From: Cylindrodendrum hubeiense | Taxonomy: Eukaryota; Ascomycota; Sordariomycetes; Hypocreales; Nectriaceae | Assembly: GCA_014621425.1 (NCBI GenBank) | Contig: JAANBB010000120.1 | Location: 1-64,000, forward strand | DNA: 64,000 nucleotides | Direction of reading: 5' to 3' | In this document: piece by piece, positions 46,587-56,018 of the stretch | Layout: the number at the start of each line of letters is the position of its first letter | Numbering within the stretch: position 1 is the stretch's first letter | Position numbers and translations under genes: made by a program | The notes under the pieces: model-generated | The model's database searches: none | Told to the model about the DNA's origin: nothing | The model's input: the letters and a program-made list of their open reading frames with translations, nothing else

Positions 46587-49143
46587 GTCGATATTTTGCG
46601 GGTGAAGTTGGGTTTAATAGGAATACAAGGTAAGATAGAGGAGAATCTGTTGAAGTTCTTTGAATTGAGTAGATAGATCAAGAAGTTTAATGGATGACAA
46701 CATTATCATATATATACCTTTCACTTACCCGGCCTTAGCCAGACATAGTTACAAGAAGGCCATGTAATTTATGGGATGGCTCCAGAAAACCAACCACATC
46801 CCTGAAATGAGCCCATAGCCAGACCTGATGCGTGCCGACATGTCATGGAGCACACAAGTGCCGAGGGGTGACGTAGCAGGGAATCATGCGCCGGAGAATG
46901 CCGGTTGCCGGATTATCGGAGCCGACATTCTACTAATGGTTAGGTACGGAAATGGTAGAGTACAATCAGCGTATAATTATCGCCATACGGGGTCAAAGCT
47001 CAGGATGCGAAAACTCGATAAAGATGATACTCCCCAGAAGTAGTGTCCAGCTTTACTTTGCCTCTTCTTATCATCTTAGCAAGCGTATTGTAAAATGCAG
47101 TCTATCTGGCCCACTTCGTCAATTATTTTCACTGTCGCTTCCGGTGAATTACTAATCCCGGGCTTCATCTCATTGAAGCATACCCAAATGATCTATTAGC
47201 ATTGTCAGCAAACAGATGCTATACCCTCCCTCGGCAATCGCCGAAATCATGTGGGTAGTGGCGCCCTTTAGCGCAAAGGGGTTTGTTGTGGCAGACAACA
47301 TATAGAGGCGTGCTGGTAATCGCCGAAGTCATGTGGTCCATGGCGATATTGGTCTTACCCCGCTCCTCGGCCTCCAGCCGCAACTTGTGGTGCTGTCCCT
47401 GTAAATATCCGATGCCTAGTCTACACTGAAGAGAGTCAAAAGTCTACCACCTTGCGAGTGACGCAGCCAAATTGTCATCGGCGTCGGTTCCGGGACCGCT
47501 GACCGCTGTTTCGGAGCTGGGCAAAAAGTCAATGGTCCAACACTTCTGGACTATGATGTTGGACCACTTCGTTTATCAGAGCCGTTTAAGCAAACGTCTC
47601 TGTCGACCGTATGACATGTGGTGGTACATCTATCGCAACGGAGAAGTACGAACTACGACGTTGGTGAAAATAAGTGCTCTGGTATGTCTAACTCGTATTT
47701 CGGTTACGCGCCAATAATATATTTTCACCAGTTGTTGTGTCTTGAGCAGTGAATTCGGCCATGGTGTTCTCATTGGGTATGGCAGCCTCTAAGATTGGAA
47801 GAGGCTTGCCTAATATTTCGAATCTTAGGTTCTCATAGATATCATATATTATCATCTGTCCTAAAAGCAATAAATACGTTAACTAAATCTCTTAAAACAC
47901 TTGACAGCGAATGATCCCGCAGGAGCGGGAACACTCGGGATATGATGGCATTATCCACCACCGCAGCCAGGTGGTGAAACGGGTCTATTGATGCATGCAT
48001 GAATATGTTGGAGCTTGAAAACTTTTCTTTTGTGGAATTTCTTACAATCCCCTCATCATCACCTACAGTACTGAATGCTCTTGATAAAAACGGGTTGAAT
48101 AAAGCTCTGATCTTCAGTTATGTAAATGCCTAGGGTAGGTCTTTTATGGTGCACTGGGGGGGGGGGGGGGGGGAGGAAACCCGAAGTAGGGAGATCGGCC
48201 AGTCAATTCAGCCATCGGGAGCTTCCAGCGAGGTCATTTTCATTCCACAGCCTGGTTAACCGAACTTATGGGATCGGGTGCCGTCAATACAATGGAGTAA
48301 ACTAAGTATCTTCCGAAAGATCCTGTTACTCATGGCTCTATGAGATGGTCGGGGTACTGATGTTTCTTAACTGAGCTATGGTGGCTTTGTCCCGGATCTC
48401 CGATTTGCCTTGATTCGGCAATTGCTGAACCACAGCGGCCCCGAGTTCCTCATATCCGGGCATCCACATCCCCACTTTAGAAGGCACCAATGAAACGGAC
48501 CCCGGTAATATACTCTCAACGGGCAGCACGGCTTCAGCTCCTCGTTTGCAGCTCATTCTGTGCAGGGATGTTGCATGTTGACCTGAGTTAGTACATCATC
48601 GGTTAATCTCGGCGCCAATTGAATAATTAAAAGAAATTGTATAGATGTTCATTCTCTTGAGAAATCCTCGGGTCGGGGTAGAATGTGATGCTAAAATATA
48701 GTGCAGATAAATCTAGATGCGCCATTACATAGCCGGAGAACGCCGAATAATACCTCTGGATGGGATAAAGTTAAGGAGTGTTCTATTACTGTCTTCGTTC
48801 TCGACTTTCACCACTACCCTGTGTCTAGAGCTCAACCTAAACTTTTAATCCATGGCTTCATATCTCCTTTCAATCCTTCTTTGTGCTTAATGATGTGTGG
48901 ATGATTGGAAACAAAATGACAACGAAAAATAGCTTCTCAATGCATACGTGCCGAAGACAAGTCTAGTCTGGGACGAAGTTGCCTCCAGTATATACTTTGT
49001 AGCATTATCAAGTCATAATTGAATGACGACCTGGGATGGTAGTCAGTTCAACCTTCTTTAGCAACGTTCAAGTCTGATTCATCTCAAGATGTATAAACAT
49101 AGCAAAAATAAAGTTCAATACAATCCGTTGTGTGAGATACAAT
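46587..49143. other. Gene-poor 2.5-kb region with repeats and homopolymer
   Basis: No supportable gene over 2.5 kb. Two copies of a 28-bp direct repeat (47236-47263, 47318-47345) differ at five positions; a 9-bp perfect inverted repeat (GGTCCAACA/TGTTGGACC) lies at 47534-47565 with a 14-bp loop; a G18 run is at 48156-48173. Open frames at 47472-47717 (+), 47688-47870 (-) and 48338-48556 (-) are short, without motifs; the last could be a gene remnant. The left part is the promoter of the 46586 gene. Confidence 0.4.
46917..46924. promoter_or_regulatory. CGG-N2-CCG inverted repeat upstream of membrane-protein gene
   Basis: CGGAGCCG, 331 bp upstream of the ATG at 46586, set among further CCGG/CCG half-sites (46890-46912). 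Inverted CGG triplets are the classical binding pattern of Zn2Cys6 dimers. Binding is inferred; the same pattern recurs in promoters at 51.2, 55.0 and 62 kb. Confidence 0.35.
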
Positions 49144-50865
49144 TCAAGTCTCCTGTGCCTGTCTGTTGAACTCCTTGTCCGAGTAACGGTCTACTTTAAA
49201 TCCCTCCAAACTTTCCAGGGCTTTCCTACACTCAGTTTCATACTTCTCAATGCCTCCCAAGTACACCAACTGCTCCCGCTTCTTGCCTGGTATGTTCGCT
49301 CCCATATACCAAGAATCGGTCAACGGCATCAAGGTTTGATCGTTGGCATCTTGTATTGCTTGCTTCCATTGCTCCTCGGCTTTCCGCTCTGCTTCAATGG
49401 ACTTGATACCTTCGCTCTGAAGTTTTTTGAGCAGATCGATGAGCATATCGACTTGGCTTTCAATGAATACTGGCCCATTTGTGAACGCCGTGGGTGCTAG
49501 ATTGGTTGTAAGCAGAGATCTGTGTTGTTTTAAATAAGACTTACCTTGTGGTCCGTATATCAAAAACATGTTTGGACAACCACTGCTGCAAAGACCTAGA
49601 TGGGTAAAGACACCGTCTTTCCATCGTTCTTGGAAAGTCAGACCGTCTTTCCCATGAATGTTCATCTTCGTCAGGCTGCCAGTCATTGCATCGAAACCCG
49701 TAGCCAGAACGATTGTGTCGAATTCGCGGTGCAGTCCATCTTGACCAATGATACCATTTTCTGTAAACTCTCGAATTGAATTGGCCTTCAGGTCCACGAT
49801 GTCAACATTATCTTGATCAAGTCGCTCGTAGTAGTCTTGTTCGAGACTACTCCGCTTCGTCCCAAAGGCAAAGGGTGCCTTCTCAGGTACAAGGAATGCT
49901 GATTTCTCAGAGTTCTTAATCCTCGGCCGTGTCTTTTTTGCCCAGAACTCATACATCAACTTGTTGGCGTTCTCATCAAACATGTAATCTCGGTAGTTGG
50001 CTTGGTTAAAGTTGAATCCACCGCGGTTCCATAGCTCCTCCCATAGCTCCTCCCGTTCCTTCTCGTTCAGTTCAAAGACAGAGCCTGGTTGAGCGTCATA
50101 TCCAAGACCAGATTTCGTCTTTCGGCAATGTGCAAACATTGTTCGATAAGTGGATTTGTTGACTCTTTGTTCCAAGTCTCCAAGTGAACGTTGGAACATC
50201 GGCAACGAGATACTGGCAGTACGGATATATACTGTCAAATGACGTGCCTCCTTCGCTATCTCCTGTGTGCACTGAATTGCCGTCGCACCTGAACCAACTA
50301 TGGCAACGCGTTTGTTGTTCATATTTGCAACGGCAGGCCATCGGGTCGAGTGAATGAGTTCGCCTTTGAAGAGGCTCAAGTTTTTGAAATCGGGGTAATG
50401 TGGTTTGAATGAACTACCAGTCGCACAAACTAGGTATTTGCACACCGCTTTGTGACCGTTTTCTGTTGTAATGGTCCATTTCGCAGTCAATTCATCGTAT
50501 CTCCCATCAATGACGTTTGCAAAATAGGTGATATCTTTGGATAGATTCAGTGTCTCGTCAACGTGTCTGAAGTAGGCCTTTAACTCTTCTCCGCTGGGGA
50601 ATCTCTGAGACCAATTCCATTTCCGCCACACTTCAGGCATCGAGAATTGGTAGTATGGCATCTCCGAGTCGACGCGAGCTCCAGGATAGGTATTCCAATG
50701 CCAAACTCCACCAAGATAGGCACCCGCTTCGAATGCATGGACGTTGAACCCTAATTGTCGAAGCTTGTAGAGACAATAGAGCCCGCCGAAGCCAGCGCCG
50801 ATGACAAGCACATCGAGCTCTCTTACTCCGTTCTCTCCTTGATCAAGAGCGTTTGACGGGTCCAT
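49144..50865 (-). CDS. Baeyer-Villiger monooxygenase (flavoprotein, type I)
   Basis: Two exons, 49545-50865 and 49144-49496; 557 aa. First Rossmann motif GAGFGG at residues 23-28, then GGVWHWNTYPGARVDSE, a signature of cyclohexanone-monooxygenase-type enzymes. The BVMO fingerprint is intact: F166-K-G168-x3-H172-x3-W176-P. The second nucleotide site is VAIVGSGATAIQ (about 187-198). NADPH- and O2-dependent insertion of oxygen next to a ketone carbonyl is expected. The 48-bp intron (49497-49544) is stop-free and a multiple of three; without splicing 16 residues interrupt IYGPQ-APTAF. The start at 50865 (MDPSNALD) is preferred to 50925, whose 20 extra residues are hydrophobic and unlike family N-termini. 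Divergent from the SDR gene. Confidence 0.88.
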   Translation of the reverse strand: MDPSNALDQGENGVRELDVLVIGAGFGGLYCLYKLRQLGFNVHAFEAGAYLGGVWHWNTYPGARVDSEMPYYQFSMPEVWRKWNWSQRFPSGEELKAYFRHVDETLNLSKDITYFANVIDGRYDELTAKWTITTENGHKAVCKYLVCATGSSFKPHYPDFKNLSLFKGELIHSTRWPAVANMNNKRVAIVGSGATAIQCTQEIAKEARHLTVYIRTASISLPMFQRSLGDLEQRVNKSTYRTMFAHCRKTKSGLGYDAQPGSVFELNEKEREELWEELWNRGGFNFNQANYRDYMFDENANKLMYEFWAKKTRPRIKNSEKSAFLVPEKAPFAFGTKRSSLEQDYYERLDQDNVDIVDLKANSIREFTENGIIGQDGLHREFDTIVLATGFDAMTGSLTKMNIHGKDGLTFQERWKDGVFTHLGLCSSGCPNMFLIYGPQGKSYLKQHRSLLTTNLAPTAFTNGPVFIESQVDMLIDLLKKLQSEGIKSIEAERKAEEQWKQAIQDANDQTLMPLTDSWYMGANIPGKKREQLVYLGGIEKYETECRKALESLEGFKVDRYSDKEFNRQAQET

Positions 50866-51686
50866 GTCGTAACTGAGCTGCCGATATGCAATTAATGCGA
50901 GAATTAACGGTTTGTGATTTGACAATAGTGCCGGAGGGAACTGAACTCAACGTTGTGAGTAATACGTGAAGTTTTGCTTAAAGAAGAGTTAGCACCAGTC
51001 TCCCATTAATATTCAGTATTAAATGGACACAAGACTAGCCTATACCGCTGTGGTTTAGTTGCCAGGGAACGGAGATGCGGCTAAGATGAGATACAGCGTC
51101 TTAGCTCCGAAGGGATAAAGTTGCCGAGGGTCGGGTATTCGGCCCTTGCCGAAGCGGCCTATTGAAGGTGACGGAAACGTCGGCTACAACCGACACCCGT
51201 CGGTTGCATATGATGCGATATGATTGTTGTTTGTGATCATTTCAAAGCAGATTCGGCTCCGAGTCGTGGACCTTGCCAAAAGAGAACGCAAAGCGAAATG
51301 AAAAAAAGCTGGCCGAGGACAACAAGCATGCCGCGCACCCTTTGAAACTCTCTGCTGAATGCAATGTCAATTGTTAGATATCCCGTCTCAGTTAACGCAA
51401 ATCTTGACGGTTATTATCTTAGACTCAGTCAGAAGTGATTCGTTGTTTGTGGTTCCGAATGTCTCGTAGGACGATCAAGAAAATGTTCCACGATTCGGGT
51501 CCGGCATTTGCCGATTGCAACAGAGGTTCCTTCAAATCATTAGTAATATATATACACCCTTGACGCCTCAGCCTTCGGATATTTTTAGTGGCTGTTAAGA
51601 GATTACCTCGTACTGTATTTCACATTTCGCAAGTTGTTCAACACTGCATCCTCCATCACATTATCCTCCCAAGTATAAGCGCAATC
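50866..51686. promoter_or_regulatory. Bidirectional promoter BVMO/SDR with several CGG/CCG palindromes
   Basis: An 821-bp head-to-head spacer. CGG-N2-CCG at 51254-51261 (CGGCTCCG) and 51496-51503 (CGGGTCCG); CGG-N6-CCG at 51140-51151 (CGGCCCTTGCCG) and 51502-51513 (CGGCATTTGCCG), these two sharing the core CGGC-N2-TTGCCG. Such spaced triplets fit Zn2Cys6 operators and may serve both genes. Inference; binding untested. Confidence 0.45.
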
Positions 51687-52900
51687 ATGAGTGCCAATCC
51701 ACGACTCAATTTCCCACAGGGAATGCTAGCAGGTGCCATTAGTGTACAGCTCCTACATGGGCCGACTGACCATCATTATCAGGGCAAACGGCGATAATTA
51801 CAGGCGCGGCTCAAGGTATAGGTGCTGAGACGGCCGCGACACTCGCTCGTGAGGGGTGCAAGGTTGTCATAGCAGACATAGACGCCGGTACTACTTGACC
51901 AAAAATATGGAGTAAGAAGCATGCTGAAACTAGTGTCAGCAAAAGCCGAAAAGACGGCCCAGGCCATCATATTAGATGGGGGCGCTGCAATTGCCGTCGC
52001 CGGGGATATTACGAACAATGAAGCCATCATCAACCTGATCGAAAAGACGGTTGGATTTAGTGGTGGCAAGATTCATATCATCGTCAATAATGCAGGTTAC
52101 GCATGGGATGACCCAATTGAGAAGATCCAGGACAAACAGTGGGGTGAGCCGGGACATCAACCAAGCCATTTCGTGTTCGTTCTAACGATGAAGATACCAT
52201 CATTGCTCTCCATAACACGGCACCTTTCAAGCTCATCCGAGCAGCCGCACCATATTTTATGGTCAAGGACGGTGAATCGAGATCAATCGTCAATATCTCA
52301 TCAACATCTGGAGTTTACGGTAACGCTGGACAAGCTAGCTATGCTTTGGCCAAAGCAGGATTGATCGGGCTTACTAAAACCCTGGCTCAAGAATGGGGAC
52401 CAGAGTATGGCGTGAGAGTCAACGGTACGCCGTTGTCCCACAACCGCTGAGCTCTGCCAGGACTAAATATTTCATTCACAGCTGTGGCATTCGGAGCCAT
52501 CAAAACAAGACTTACTCAAGCTCCCGCAGGCGAGTATGTTGTTAGACCGGATGGCACAAAGCATGCTGTTGGGTTTCACGGTGGTTATGACGAAGAGGAG
52601 AAATGGTCAGTGTGTTCTTCTCCCTTAATCTGTCGGCTTACTCTCACATCGCTAACATTAGGGTGGGTGATATCCCCCTGAGACGAATTGGATCTCCCAC
52701 AGATGCCGCACAAGCAATCTTGGCCGTGGTCTCTCCTCTCTTCTCATATGTAACTGGCCAGGTAAGTCAAACAATCATTTGTGACAGGGTATTTTCTAAC
52801 AGCCGGGTGTCCAGACAATCATGGTAAGTGCTACACACTGACCTCTCAAGAATCAGTTATTGACAATCAGAAGGTTAGTGGCGGCAAGGGCGGTATGTAG
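51687..52900 (+). CDS. FabG-like short-chain dehydrogenase with a 9-nt microexon
   Basis: Eight exons: 51687-51732, 51783-51887, 51940-52143, 52194-52424, 52482-52605, 52662-52761, 52815-52823, 52874-52900; 281 aa. The locus looks broken in genomic frames, but splicing restores an intact SDR: TGAAQGIGAETAATLA (cofactor loop), NNAGYAWDDPIE, SSTSGVYGNAGQASYALAK (catalytic Ser, Y-x3-K) and a C-terminus VTGQTIMVSGG. Exon 7 (ACAATCATG, 9 nt) supplies TIM, conserved in FabG-type SDRs before V-x-GG. The protein has an insertion around PDGTKHAVGFHGGYDEEE, seen in some fungal 3-ketoacyl-reductase-like SDRs. Cytosolic NAD(P)-dependent alcohol/ketone step; in context it could prepare or follow a BVMO substrate. 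Confidence 0.82.
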
Positions 52901-53042
52901 TGCGCAAGGTTTAGAATCATATTGGAGGTCAGTGGAAGAGCAAAGTTGAGTCGAAAGAGTTTGAGTCCGAAATTCGAGGTTTTTCCAATGTGTGTATCTG
53001 TATTGATATATATTCATCAACTTTGATTATGCGAATGCTAAT

Positions 53043-54810
53043 TTACGTCACTTTCACACTGCTGCGTTGATCCAAGATATCTTTGCCCACCACCTCTGGT
53101 TCTGCACGAACAGAAAAGTCCATGCTTGCCCATGCCGTATTGCTTTCCTTGTCGAGCCAAGCAGTCCAGGTCGGGACGCCTCCAAAGTAGAATAAGACAC
53201 CGGCAGCTTTATCGGGTATGTTTGCTCCAACAAACCAAGCGCGAGATGCCTTGGCCGATTCGGCAAACAATGTAGCCCCAAATGCTGCGTCGAGATGAGA
53301 AGCCCAGGCATCCACAGCCTTTTCAGTGACGTCGATCTTAACAAGCTTTCTTTCCTCCATATAACGAAGAGTTTTTCCGATCCAGTTCACCTGTATATCC
53401 AAGACAACTGGCATGTTTCCAAAAGGCACATGCGGTCCGCAAACCGGAAACATGTTGGGAAATCCAGGAACAAGGACACCGGCAAATGTTTCAAGTCGCT
53501 TGGCCCAAAAGCTCCGCAGCGATTTGCCCTGGCTGCCTTTCACATCCATCTCGCTCAACGCACCGGTGGCGGCGTCAAATCCCAGAGCGAAAATTATCAT
53601 ATCGAACTCGTGTTCCATTCCAGAGCCGGTACGAATCCCTTTTTCGTAAATTTCAATATCGTCTCGGCTTATGTCAACCAGCTTGACGTTGGGCCGATTG
53701 AATGCCTCGTAGTAGAAGTGGCCACAAGGCGGGCGCTTCGAAAGGAAGGGGTGCTTTGGGCACAGCATTTCTGCCGTCTCCGTATCCTTGACGATGGCAC
53801 GAATCTTTTGACGAATATACTCTGAGGCAATGTCGTTGGACTTTTGGTTCGTGAAAAGGTCGTCCAAGGTCTCAAACTGAAAATGGAAGCCACCAGATTC
53901 CCAGCCAGAGTCCAGTGTTTGTTTGATACTATCAGCGTGTGGCATATCCTCGACCATCTTTCCCGATGGAGTCATAGCTAGGCCGGAACTGTGTAGCCTT
54001 GCGCGATTCCAAGTGGCATCATAGCTCTCCTTGATTTCGCCAGACTGATGTTCATCGATGCTATAGTTTCGCCCTGGAAGCACGTAATTTGGCGTGCGTT
54101 GAAACACCGTCAACTCTTTAGCATCAGGCGCCAGCTTGGGGATGATCTGGACTCCTGTAGCGCCAGTGCCAACGACGGCGATACGCTTGCCGCGGAAATC
54201 AATCTTCTGCTTAGGCCAGCTAGACGCCTGGTACCATTCGCCTTTGTATGATTTGAGCCCTGAAAAGGGTAGCTCTTTCGCAACTGACAAAGGTCCAGTA
54301 GCCGGGAGGAAGTAGCGGGCAGTCGTCATAACCCCATTCGCAGTTGTAATCGTCCAGATTTTATCATCATCACTATAATAGGCAGCTGCAACACGTGTGT
54401 TGAATTCGATATGCTTGCGCAAGTCGAACCGATCTTGGTTTTTTTTAGAAATATTAGCAAGTGAAAACTCGTCTGTCTGGGTTGAGGAGAGATGGGCTAT
54501 CCGGGGATGGAGGAAACTCACCAGCCACACGACCCAAATACCCCTGAACCTCTTTCTGAGAAGGATAACGTTCACTATAACTCCATTCGTCTCTCAACTC
54601 CGGCGCAAAGTTCAAAGCGTAGACCCATGCTTCGCTATCGGTTCGTGCTCCGGGATAGCGATTCCAGTACCATGCACCGCCCACATCTGATCCAGCCTCA
54701 AAGCACTTCATAGTGAGGCCAAGTTGAGTCAATTCCCATAGTGACCGAATACCACCAAAGCCTGCGCCGACAATGATGGCATCATAATCTGCACTCTTGT
54801 TCGACGTCAT
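53043..54810 (-). CDS. Second Baeyer-Villiger-type flavin monooxygenase
   Basis: Two exons, 54522-54810 and 53043-54433; 559 aa. FAD site GAGFGG at residues 15-20 and [17 protein letters not shown] follow the BVMO pattern; the second Rossmann motif is [12 protein letters not shown], and [16 protein letters not shown] matches the conserved GFDA region. In the BVMO fingerprint, F-x-G-x3-H-x3-W-P, this protein has Y159-x-G161-x3-Q165-x3-W169-P: phenylalanine and the key histidine are changed to Tyr and Gln. Many fungal homologues may carry this variant, so activity is not excluded. The 88-bp intron joins GRVA to [11 protein letters not shown]. It lies tail-to-tail with the SDR and head-to-head with a regulator. 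Confidence 0.87.
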
Positions 54811-56018
54811 GGCGTTTACGAGACAAGGATGTGAAGGTGGTTTGGGCGTTAGAAAATTGGACAGAATATAGGGCGTATGAATACTGGGATTTCTTGATAT
54901 CAAACAGTCGCATTTATCATTGGCAAGATTAACTGTTGGCGTTGCCGAGGCTATTAATATGCGTCGGGTATCAGTTATGTATTCATGGTGTGCCATCGGC
55001 CTTGTCCGTGAGTTAGCCGCTTCGGCATCGGCGGACCGAAATAACCGATTCAAGGAATTCCGCCGCGGGTCAAATTCAAATCAGGGTATTTTGGTATTTC
55101 CGAAAGGACGCAAATCACTCTGACGTAAGCATATTCCGGTCACTGATAGACATTTTTCGACTTGGTGGTAGCGCGGATACAGGATTGAAATTGAAACGAG
55201 TCCCAGCCCAATGCCACTAGGCTTGTCCTCACTAGTACGAGTCAACCTCCTGATACCCTCCTCGCTAAACTACACATTATTCATGGTATTATGGCCGTCT
55301 GGATGGCAGAGCGCACGTCTGCTAAGCAAACCCGTCGTAGCGGATTGATATTTTTGAAGATGAAAGGGCGACGTAGAGGATTTCAGCCGTTCAATGATGA
55401 AATTATTTTGGACCCACAACACGCGATTGGGTTTTGACGTTGAACACGGCTCGTGATCTAATTTGAGGAAGTCATGAGCCGATAAACTACGATTTTACAT
55501 TTTGAATCAAAACAATTAGGCAATTTTGTCGATATCACCTTGAGGGAAAAAACCGGGGAAGACTAAGATGCGAGGACAGCAGTGGCCATTTGAAGTTAAT
55601 ACCTTCGGCATCATCTTGAGGTGATCCATGTACAGGGTAGTTAGCAATGCAGGGGGAGGTCCTGAATGGCCTTCACTCGCGACTCACAATGTCAAATACT
55701 GTAGTACTGGTGTTTAAATAAGCCTGATGGAAGCTTGGTCCTGTCAGGGGCGCCTTTAGTTCAACCGATTCACAAAGTGGGGGTTATCTTCACTGAACAT
55801 CTCAACTGCGGCAATGGCCGAGATGTTGAAGCCATTCGGCGGTCGGCCGAACGCTAACATAATCCAAGTTAGCTCTGCTTTACCCCGCATATCTGATATC
55901 TGGGGTACTGCAGCATGCCGGATCAAGTTCTGGACGGACTCAACCCCGCAAATCGTCTTGTTCTGTCCAGTTGCCCTGACATTGAAAATTCTCTTGACCT
56001 CTTTGGAAAGCTTTACCA
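54811..56018. promoter_or_regulatory. Divergent promoter BVMO2 / Zn2Cys6 regulator
   Basis: 1208-bp head-to-head spacer. A CGG-N1-CCG site (CGGACCG) at 55032-55038 lies within a cluster of half-sites (TTCGGCATCGG) about 220 bp upstream of BVMO2. A palindromic TTCGGC...GGCCGAA segment occurs near 55835-55851, ~170 bp upstream of the regulator ATG. No gene; the 97-aa minus open frame at 55756-56049 has no motif. Confidence 0.4.

Noticed and set aside
47688..47870. Small minus-strand open frame (ending ILLARNRNTS)
   Set aside because: Too short, no upstream exon found, no motif; could be a remnant but not supportable.
48156..48173. G18 run as a possible assembly gap or structural element
   Set aside because: Homopolymers of this kind are common in fungal intergenic DNA and error-prone; no further structure around it.
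48338..48556. 72-codon minus-strand frame with GYEELGAAVVQQLPN
   Set aside because: The sequence looks protein-like, but no flanking exon or family could be recognised; left as a possible relic only.
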